Positions 4,967 to 5,559 of a stretch of 5,559 nt of DNA are shown piece after piece. The notes beneath the pieces were generated by a model that did not search any database, was not told where the DNA came from, and saw nothing but the letters and a program-made list of their open reading frames with translations. The position numbers and the translations under genes are program-made. The DNA comes from Bacillota bacterium (GTDB lineage Bacteria; Bacillota; UBA4882; UBA8346): contig JAEVYU010000025.1 of NCBI GenBank assembly GCA_023392595.1, positions 1 through 5,559 on the forward strand, in the 5' to 3' direction. Each line of letters begins with the position of its first letter. Position 1 is the first letter of the stretch.

Positions 4967-5344
4967 CTAATTTTGCGCCGTAACCGGACTCTGACTGGTA
5001 GTTTCCGGCTCAGGGTTTTTCGCCTGGACTGTCTCTCCCAAATAGAATCCAAATTGGTTCCAGTCGGATTTGGGCAGGCGGGAGCGGACCGATTGCCGGA
5101 CCATGGTCGCCATTTTTTCGGCCTTTCCCAACAGTTCCTGCTGTTTGACAGTGATCACCTTGCCTGCCGTGATATTGGCGTTGCGCTCATCCTGGAGCCG
5201 AACGAGATCGGAGTAAGCGCCGGTTAAGTCTTCAATGAACTCCGCTGGATAACCCCAGGCGACTATCTCGGTGGCCCGGGCTTTCATTCCGCCCAGCAAT
5301 TGCTTGATTTTGTTTATTCGAAAAGAAAAATTACGTTGTAACAT
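4967..5344 (-). CDS. Conserved-looking protein of unknown function, 125 residues
   Basis: The minus-strand ATG at 5344-5342 follows a GGAGG ribosome binding site 9 nt upstream (5358-5354), and the frame ends at TAG (4969-4967). The protein is soluble and mostly helical by composition. A basic N-terminus (RNFSFRINKIKQLL) is followed by a motif-like KARATEIVAWGYPAEFIEDL (21-40), a charged, probably coiled-coil middle, a basic RSRLPKSDWNQFGF segment (87-100), and a low-complexity tail rich in Pro, Glu, Thr and Gln (109-125). The WGYPAEFI and PKSDWNQFG segments look like those of short hypothetical proteins I associate from memory with Hydrogenispora-like Bacillota; no function is known to me. 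It is convergent with the upstream operon and appears richer in G+C than the flavoprotein cluster, possibly indicating a different history. Confidence 0.75.
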   Translation of the reverse strand: MLQRNFSFRINKIKQLLGGMKARATEIVAWGYPAEFIEDLTGAYSDLVRLQDERNANITAGKVITVKQQELLGKAEKMATMVRQSVRSRLPKSDWNQFGFYLGETVQAKNPEPETTSQSPVTAQN

Positions 5345-5433
5345 TACGACTAACCTCCATTTTTACTATGAAATATTGTTTAAAAAAATATTTTCAATCA
5401 CCCCAATGGTCAATGCTAAAAAAAATTACGCAA

Positions 5434-5559
5434 CCGTTGCGCACGCATACTGAACGACTGAGTATGCATACCGGACCGTTGCGCACGCATACTGAACGAC
5501 TGAGTATGCATACCGGACCGTTGCGCACGCATACTGAACGACTGAGTATGCATACCGGA
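5434..5559. repeat. Three perfect tandem copies of a 42-bp unit
   Basis: Identical units lie at 5434-5475, 5476-5517 and 5518-5559. Each begins CCGTTGCGCACGC and ends ATGCATACCGGA. Every unit contains GCATACT and AGTATGC as 7-bp inverted arms around a 9-nt loop, a 10-bp perfect palindrome GTATGCATAC and the palindrome TGCGCA. The array runs to the last base of the window and may continue. There are no spacers, so it is not a CRISPR array. The first copy abuts a 13-bp palindrome, CGCAACCGTTGCG (5429-5441), that the later copies lack. The array lies upstream of the leftward 125-residue gene. Confidence 0.95.

Noticed and set aside
4973..5453. Plus-strand frames opposite the 125-residue gene
   Set aside because: No ribosome binding site and no recognisable motifs; the minus-strand gene has both a good start site and a protein-like sequence.
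5434..5559. CRISPR array
   Set aside because: The copies are contiguous and identical with no unique spacers.

Overview
The window looks like DNA from a low-to-moderate GC anaerobic Bacillota bacterium (clostridial or Hydrogenispora-like). This is an inference from strong AGGAGG-type ribosome binding sites, A/T-rich sigma-70-type promoters, use of GTG, TTG and possibly ATT starts, and the kinds of genes present. No rRNA, tRNA or CRISPR array was seen.

Layout. Positions 1-124 are the cut-off left end of an IS3-type insertion sequence whose orfA runs leftward out of the window. Positions 125-361 are gene-free and carry a G-rich 11-mer three times, once inverted, plus a tight hairpin. A doubtful 61-residue ORF (368-553) is followed directly by a MarR-family regulator (554-991), which has its own consensus-like promoter. 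The 991-1207 gap holds a perfect 15-bp palindrome, the likely operator, and a 21-codon leader-like ORF. Next comes a tightly packed rightward cluster: a one-domain [2Fe-2S] protein (1208-1519), an SdhA/FrdA/AprA-superfamily flavoprotein (1538-3376), a short ORF that ends in a glyoxalase/VOC-like segment (3388-3507), and a metallo-beta-lactamase-fold hydrolase (3523-4317). The 650-bp stretch after it is gene-poor, with a hairpin, a long inverted-repeat element and scrambled coding-like fragments. A leftward gene for a 125-residue protein of unknown function (5344-4967) follows. The window ends in three perfect tandem copies of a 42-bp unit.

How the genes may work together. The MarR protein probably represses itself and the cluster: the palindrome sits in front of the cluster, and an 11/15 match overlaps the expected transcription start of marR. 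The central pair resembles fumarate reductase/succinate dehydrogenase reduced to a minimum. The iron-sulfur partner keeps only its N-terminal [2Fe-2S] domain, no membrane anchor is present, and the flavoprotein lacks the covalent-flavin histidine and most fumarate/succinate catalytic residues. It is best described as a soluble two-component flavin oxidoreductase of unknown substrate, co-expressed with a metal-dependent hydrolase. This pair and its regulation are the most interesting part of the window.
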